Below, in pieces: positions 47,675 to 53,483 of a stretch of DNA of 53,483 bases. This DNA comes from Candidatus Altimarinota bacterium. Its GTDB lineage: Bacteria; Patescibacteriota; Gracilibacteria; BD1-5; UBA6164. Every line of letters starts with the position of its first letter. The stretch's first letter is position 1. The stretch lies in the NCBI GenBank assembly GCA_028697205.1, contig JAQVFO010000008.1, positions 1-53,483 of the forward strand, written 5' to 3'. The notes under the pieces are model-generated. The model saw nothing but the letters and a program-made list of their open reading frames with translations, made no database searches and was not told where the DNA came from. The position numbers and the translations under genes were made by a program.

Positions 47675-48937
47675 ATGACAAATAATCTTAAATCTACAAA
47701 AAAACATCTTACTATTATATTTTCTATAATAGTTTTTTTACTAATTTTGTTCTTAGAAGTTACATATTTTACTTCAAAATATATAAAAGAAGTTCAATAT
47801 GAAAAAAATGACTTCAATATATTTGTAAATTTAATTGAAAATAGAAATTTTACAATTGACGATATAATAAGTTGACCTTCAAAGTTTAGAGATAACAGAT
47901 TTGAAAGATGAGAAAATATATGAACTGGGCAAACAAAAATAAGGACTTTAAACTGAGATAGATTTCAAAGACCACAAAATTTTGTAAATTTTATACTAGT
48001 AGATAGTAACAAAAAAATCATATCTAGTGACACAAAAGATGAAATAAGTGATTCACTTTTAAACTCAATCTTAAGCAAAGATACTTATTTTGAACTTACT
48101 CAAAAATCAGGATATCTAATAAAAAAGAAACATATAAATAGTTGAAATTATGATTTAATTATGTTTAAAAAACTTAGATATAGTTTTATAGATTACTTAG
48201 ATGACTTATTATGATTAATAATTGTAAGTATTTTATTTTCTATATTATTTTATTTTATATGATACAAATTTGTTAGCAAAGTACTAAAACCAGTTGAAGA
48301 AAACATAAAAGAAATGTCTGATTTTATTCATAATGTATGACATGAATTAAAAACTCCAATTTCTGTAATAGACTCAAATATTCAACTCATAAATGATATG
48401 AAAACCTACGATAAAGAAATGACTATTGAACTGAAAAATGAGGTAATAAGACTTAATTCACTAATTGATTCTTTAATAAATTTAACAAATATTGATACTC
48501 TAAAAGATAGTGAAGAAATAAATTTAAAAGATGCCATATGAGAAGTAATAAATGAGTTTAAATATAAAATTTCTGAGAAAAAAATAGAAGTAAAAATAAA
48601 TATTCCAAAAACTTCTTTTGTGAATACAAATAAATCATATTTTTTTATGTTTTTATCAAATATTATTTGAAATGCTATCAAATATAATATAGAGAATTGA
48701 AAGATTGATATATCATATAAAAACTCTGAATTAAAAATAAAAGACAGTTGAATATGAATTGAAAAAAATGATTTATGAAAGATATTTGATAGGTTTTATA
48801 AAGCGGATAAATCAAGAAATAGTGAATGATTTTGAATAGGTCTTTCACTTGTAAAAAAAATTGCTGATATCTATAAATGGAAACTAAATGTATCAAGTGA
48901 GAATTGAAAATGAACAGAATTTAAAATAAAATTTTAA
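47675..48937 (+). CDS. Sensor histidine kinase
   Basis: 420 residues. Two membrane helices (about 12-32 and 178-198) bracket a 140-residue extracytoplasmic sensor region rich in Asn and Arg (RDNRFERGENIGTG). The H-box HNVGHELKTPIS has the phospho-His near residue 221. The catalytic domain has the N box (NIIGNAIKYN), G1 (DSGIGI), F box (FDRFYKADKSR) and G2 (GFGIGLSLVK). Glycines in G1 and G2 are TGA. No HAMP domain is evident. Its signal is unknown; neighbours suggest envelope stress or a toxic compound. Confidence 0.92.
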
Positions 48938-48990
48938 TTATTTAATTTTTTAGTAAAATAATACTACTTGTATTATTTTACTTTTTTATT

Positions 48991-50157
48991 ATGAAAAAAT
49001 TAATTGTCCTATCATTTATTTTAATAAATTTATTTACTTTAAACGTAAATGCTTACTCACTGAATAATGTAGTTAAAAATACTCAAAAATATGAAAATGA
49101 GTTTTCAAAAAAATTAAATTTATCAAAAATTGATAACAAAAAACTTGAAAAAGTTAAAAAGCAAATAGAACAACTCATTACAAAAATTGAGAATGATGCA
49201 ACAAAAGATGATACTTATAAAGAAACAATGCTTTGAAAACTTATAGCTTTATGAAATCTAATAGATAAAAAAATAAATTCTATGATTAATATTACTATAA
49301 TTGATGATAAAAGATGTACAACTTGTATGACAGATCAGATAATTATCCAATTAAATGAACTTCCTTTTTTATCAAATACAAATTATATTAAAAAAGATTT
49401 CTCAGATTCTTGAGTATCAGATTATTTAAAAGAAAATAATATAACAAAACTTCCTGCTATTATTCTTTCAACAAATAAATTAGATGATAACTGACAAATG
49501 ACTTCATTCTTAAGTGAATTGACTGATAAACAATTTTTATTAAACATTTGAGCTACTTTTAACCCATTTATAAAAAGGTCTGATAGATGATTTTTAATTT
49601 TAGAAAAAGATATTTTAGACAATATTAAATCTAATTCTTATTTACAATGAAATAAAGATGCTAAAATTACTTGGATTGAATTTAGTGATTTAGAATGTCC
49701 ATATTGTGCTAAATTACATAATAGTGATGTAGCAAGTAAAATTACTGAAACTTACTGAGATAAAGTAAATAAATACTTTAACCATTTCCCATTAGAATTT
49801 CATCAAAATGCGTTTCCTGCAGCAATGATTTTGGAATGTTTATGAGAACAAAAATGAAGTGATGCTTTTTATTCTTTAATACAAATTTCTTATTCAAATC
49901 AAAACTCAGATAAAGATTATTTAATAGATGAAGCTGTGAAATTATGAGCTGATAAAACTAAACTAAATACATGTATAAATGACTGAAAATATAGTGAAAA
50001 AATATCAAATGAACAGTCTGTTTGAGTTTCAACTTTTGGTATAGTTTGAACTCCATCAAATGTTATTATAAACAACACTACTTGAGAATACGAAATAATA
50101 AGTTGAGCTTATCCTTTTGATGAATTCAAAAAAATTATTGATATGTTATTGAAATAA
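48991..50157 (+). CDS. Exported two-domain thiol-disulfide oxidoreductase (DsbA-like)
   Basis: 388 residues. A signal peptide (about 1-21, ending VNAYS) is followed by a helical Lys-rich linker (22-85). A first thioredoxin-like domain (about 95-200) has a CTTC site at about residues 108-111 and a cis-Pro-type LPAII; a second DsbA-like domain (about 210-385) has CPYC at about residue 234, the NHFPLEFHQNA block and VGTPSNVI with cis-Pro. The CPYC side resembles DsbA/BdbD oxidases; the CTTC domain may pass electrons to it. It ends on a bidirectional terminator shared with era. A partner DsbB/VKOR is not in the window. Confidence 0.85.
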
Positions 50158-50192
50158 GAAAAAAGATGTTTGCTTAAGCAAACATCTTTTTT
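50158..50192. terminator. Bidirectional terminator shared with the end of era
   Basis: AAAAAGATGTTTGCTTAAGCAAACATCTTTTT palindrome, about 15-bp arms. The last five codons and the stop of era lie inside it. Confidence 0.85.
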
Positions 50193-51070
50193 ATAAATTT
50201 CTCATCTTGTTTCCATTTTTCTTTAGTCTTTACCCTTAAACTTAAAAATACTTTCTTTTCAAAAATCTTTTGTAAATCAAGTCTTGCTTCTTTTCAGATT
50301 GTAGAAACTAAAGTTCATCACTTTCAAATTATAATATACCTTTGACTATCAGTCTCAGTATAAATATATGCTAATATATTTAAAACATCATCTTTATCTT
50401 CAATTTCCTCAACTGAAATATAAATACTATGCGGAATCTCTTCTTTTGTATGTAAAAATACTTTCTCTCTTATAATTTCCCCAACTCTAAAAAACATATC
50501 TTGTGAAGTATAATAATCCTCTCAAAAAAGCATTTTTCCCTTTTTTAAAAATGTTTTAATTTTGTCAATTAATTCTATAAATCCAGATTTATTTGTAGAT
50601 GATATTTTAAAAGTATTTTCATTCTCTGGAATATTTATTTTTGAAGGTAAATCAATTTTTGTATAGACTTTAATTACTGGAACTTTTGCAGAAGTTAAAA
50701 GTGATTTTATATAAGTTTCTTCAGATCATCCTTCTCTAGTAGTATCTATAAAATATAAAATAACTGAGGCATCATTTATAGATGAAATTGCTTGATTGTT
50801 TATCTCAGTATTAAATACCTTTTCTGAAGCATGAATTCATGGAGTATCAAAAAAAATTATTTGACTATCAATGTCATTATAAATAGCTAAAATCCTTTTT
50901 CTTGTAGTTTGTGGTACATTTGTAGTGATTGAAACTTTTTTCCCTAAAAGAGTATTTATAAAAGTTGATTTTCATGTATTTGGCCTCCCTATAATTGCTA
51001 CATATCAAACCTTTTTTTCTTTTAAATCTGATGTTCTAGATAATATTTCTTGTAAATTTAATTCTTGCAT
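50174..51070 (-). CDS. era: Era-family GTPase
   Basis: 298 residues. G domain with G1 GRPNTGKST (about residue 31), the QTTRKRI switch, G3 DTPGI, and G4 TKID. The C-terminal KH domain (about 205-290) has IREKVFLHTKEEIPHS and the GxxG loop in IIGKGGTLVSTIGKEAR. Era binds the 3' end of 16S rRNA in 30S maturation; in this genome that tail is altered, so its contact may be too. The stop is inside the terminator hairpin, leaving C-terminal residues KKMFA. Confidence 0.93.
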
Positions 51071-51175
51071 TAAAAAAAAGTAAGGTAATAAAAGCTTATG
51101 AAAGTAAAACAAAGTTAAAGAATTCTTTAACTTTAATATATTTTTCACTTAATTTTTATTATTATAAATATTTTT

Positions 51176-51205
51176 TTGACATTTACAAAAAAAACATACT
51201 ATTAT
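51176..51205 (+). promoter_or_regulatory. Promoter of the RNB ribonuclease gene
   Basis: TTGACA (51176-51181), 18-bp spacer, TATTAT (51200-51205), 33 bp before the ATG. Confidence 0.6.
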
Positions 51206-51238
51206 TGACAATAATCTATTATTTATTTTGATTAATTT

Positions 51239-52768
51239 ATGCAGTCAAATATATTATCATTCATATCAGGAAAAAACCATCATAATTGAATAATCAGAGT
51301 GGACTATTCAGCATATGCTATGAATCAAACTAGATTAATACAAAAAAACTGAATCAATGATGAAGCTATAAAAAGAAAATATGAAGAAGCGATAAGTATA
51401 GATTGAATTGAATCTTTAGATTTAGATGATGCTATTTGGGCTGAAAGAAGCTCAACTTGATATTGTATATGGGTACATATAAGTGATGTAACTGAAGCTG
51501 TTAAAATATATTCTCCTCTTGATATTGAAGCAATGAAAAGGACAACAAGTATATATAGATGAGAATGAGTTATAAATATGTTTCCTCCTTTAATATCACA
51601 AAATTTATTATCTTTAAATGAAAATTGAGAAAAGCTTTGTTTAACTATGCAAATTGATTTAGATCAAGAATGAAAAATTCTTAATCACGTAGTTTATGAA
51701 TCAATTTTAAAAAACAAAAAAAGATATGATTACTTAAGTTTTATTGATGATTATATAAATCCTGAATCATGAAATCATAAAAATCTTCAACTTATGTATG
51801 AAATAGCTCAAAAAAGAAGAACACTAAGAAAACAGGAATGAGCAAATATGGATTATGATGAATCAGATAGAAAATTACATATATGAGATAAACAAGAGAA
51901 ACAACATCTTACACAAAAAGCAATTCCTACAACTATCATTGAAGAATTTATGATTTTAGCAAATATTGCATCTGCTATTATTACAGTTAAAAATTGATAC
52001 AATTCAATATTCAGATTACATGATTATAAAAACGAACAAGCATATTACCATAATTCAACTTGAATTCATGCATGATTAGCCTTAGAAAATTACACTCATT
52101 TTACATCACCAATTAGAAGATATGCTGATTGTGTTGTACATAGAGTAATAAAAGCTTTAATAAGAAAAGAGAACTGACCATATAGTATTTGAGAAATTGC
52201 TGATATTGCAAATTATATAAACTTTTCAAGAACAGTTATTGCAATTTTATGAAAAGAAGCTGATAATGAAATTAGATGAAAAAAAATAGTAACGAAACTA
52301 AAAAATAAAAACTGATGAAAATTAAATATTTCTCATTTTACTAAAAGTATAAGAGAAACTATTTGATCTTGAAGAAAAATTTCAAAAATAGTTGAAGATG
52401 AAATAATTAATGATTTAAAAAATTGAGAAAGATCTAATTGGGCTTGGTCAATATGAGTTTTTTTAGTTTCTGGAAATGATGAAATAAAAAAATATCTTAA
52501 AAAAGCACTACTTGATGATAAAAAATTTACACCAAAATCAGTTTTAGCTCTTCTAAATGTTACAAAAATCCTTTCTTCTGATGATAATTATTTATTTGAA
52601 ATTACTGAAGAAGAAAAATGAAATCAATTTTGTATAACAGTAACTTTCAGATGAAAAAAGTTATTTACTACATATATTAATTATGGGAAATATGCACCAA
52701 ATGATGCTATCTGAATTGTGAGAAGTAAAACACTTAAAAAAATCATTACTCATTTTTGTGGTAAATAA
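51239..52768 (+). CDS. RNB-domain ribonuclease without OB-fold domains (RNase II/R superfamily)
   Basis: 509 residues, short for RNase R (about 750-800). The catalytic RNB core is clear: [15 protein letters not shown] with the metal-binding Asp cluster (about residue 55), [26 protein letters not shown], the FRLHDY stretch and [16 protein letters not shown] with the conserved Arg/Asp. No cold-shock domains precede it, and no basic S1 tail is seen after about residue 400; the C-terminal part is diverged. It should degrade RNA 3' to 5'. The shortened form fits genome reduction. Confidence 0.88.
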
Positions 52769-52777
52769 AATATTTTT

Positions 52778-52805
52778 TTGACAAAAACAAATAATTTTTT
52801 AAAAT
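52778..52805 (+). promoter_or_regulatory. Promoter of rpsF-ssb
   Basis: TTGACA (52778-52783), 16-bp spacer, TAAAAT (52800-52805), about 80 bp ahead of rpsF. Confidence 0.7.
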
Positions 52806-52887
52806 ACTGCTAGCTTTTTAAAAGAAAGCGATTTATTTTATATCCTTCTTTATGTAAAACACATAAAGATAATAACCCAAAGGAAAT

Positions 52888-53172
52888 ATGGCAAACTATG
52901 AATTAATGCTGATAGTTAATCCAAGTATTTCTGAAGACGATAGAAATTCTTCAATTGGTGAAGTAAAAACACTTATTGAAAAAGCTTCTGGAAAAATCGT
53001 TAAAGAAGATATATGGGGAGACAGAAAATTAGCTTATAAAATTAACTCTTCTGCAAGAGGATTTTACGTACTATTTGATCTAGAATTAGATTGAAAAGAA
53101 ATAAAAACTATAACAAAAGAAATTAATTTAAATAAAAATATATGGAGACATATGTTTGTATCTAAAGATTAA
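52888..53172 (+). CDS. rpsF: 30S ribosomal protein S6
   Basis: 94 residues. It begins MANYELMLIVNPSIS; GDRKLAYKINSSARGFYVLFDLELDGKEI is the S6 core, and NIWRHMFVSKD the end. A TGA at the Gly of LDGKEI cuts the standard-code frame. A weak AAGGAA site lies close to the ATG. ssb follows after 28 bp, the usual rpsF-ssb order. Confidence 0.95.
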
Positions 53173-53200
53173 TTTTACTTTAATTTATAATAAATTTTAG

Positions 53201-53483
53201 ATGAGAACAGTTAATAAAGTTATACTTATTGGTAATATAACAAGAGACCCTGTAGTAAAAAACACTGATAAAGATAAAAAAGTAGCTCTATTTACAATTG
53301 CTACAAATAGATATTATAAAACTTGAGAAGGAGAAAATAAGAGTGAATCTGAATTCCATAATTGTGTAGCTTGGGGAAATTTAGCTGATAGAGTTGAAAA
53401 ATTTTTAGTAAAATGAAAATTAGTTTACGCTGAATGAAGACTTAGAACAAGAATTATTGACAAAGAAGATGGTACAAAACTAT
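53201..53483 (+). CDS. ssb: Single-stranded DNA-binding protein (3' end outside window)
   Basis: Partial, first 94 residues. MRTVNKVILIGNITRDPVV is the SSB OB-fold start; FTIATNRYYKTGEG, EFHNCVAWGNLADRVEKFLVKGKLVYAEGRL follow the family. It guards single-stranded DNA in replication and repair. It shares a promoter with rpsF. Confidence 0.95.

Overview
The window is AT-rich bacterial DNA in which UGA is read as glycine (NCBI genetic code 25). TGA fills conserved glycine positions in almost every gene: both glycines of the RF1 GGQ loop, Walker A loops, the ABC LSGGQ signature and the glycine-rich Obg fold. TGG still encodes Trp and all genes end in TAA or TAG. Only the CPR/Patescibacteria lineages Absconditabacteria (SR1) and Gracilibacteria (BD1-5) are known to do this, so the organism is most likely one of them. 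Read with the standard code nearly all genes fall apart; coordinates here are for genes re-read with TGA = Gly.

Layout. 1-376: end of a prepilin gene. 519-6334 (minus): one ribosomal/transcription cluster, infA-rpmJ-rpsM-rpsK-rpsD-rpoA-rplQ-rplM-rpsI-rpsL-rpsG-rpmA, with a good promoter at 6307-6334. 6408-7961 (minus): a prepilin fused to an FGE/C-type-lectin domain whose tail looks like the variable region of a diversity-generating retroelement. 8144-9199: pheS. 9237-14864: a small aerobic respiratory module (SQR/NDH-2-like flavoprotein, cytochrome bd subunits CydA and CydB, and a DUF4492 protein) interrupted by a compositionally foreign Trp-rich gene (10661-10984) with the strongest Shine-Dalgarno of the window. 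14951-20015 (minus): a 1492-residue surface protein followed by a 3-methyladenine DNA glycosylase. 20117-25486 (plus): a copper-defence operon with a CsoR-type operator, csoR, an HMA-TauE-cupredoxin fusion, copper P-type ATPase and multicopper oxidase.

25623-31920: tRNA and rRNA region, all minus: tRNA-Asn, Ser, Ser and a CAT tRNA, then tandem promoters, 16S-23S-5S, tRNA-Arg and tRNA-Val, with broken tRNA copies. 32153-34291: a secreted parallel beta-helix protein with a 45-bp coding minisatellite. 34369-40182 (minus): gyrB, HIT protein, RF1, Obg GTPase with a small DMT/SMR-type transporter, and an unknown gene. 40289-40871: three more minus-strand tRNAs and a third tRNA 3'-end fragment. 40998-50157 (plus): a membrane-anchored HTH protein, tRNA-Arg(CCT), a MacAB-like export operon, a small secreted protein, an OmpR-type two-component system and a two-domain thiol-disulfide protein. 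Two or three intergenic regions here carry an 11-bp-period direct repeat of TCTTAA(A/T), which looks like the binding site of that response regulator. 50174-53483: era (minus), an RNB ribonuclease, rpsF and the start of ssb (plus).

The picture is a small-genome, host- or surface-associated CPR bacterium that invests in pili, large surface proteins, envelope stress sensing, copper resistance and oxygen consumption. No reverse transcriptase, template repeat, CRISPR array, transposase, tRNA-Gly(UCA) or RF2 gene is seen in this window. All names rest on reading the sequence; no database search was run.
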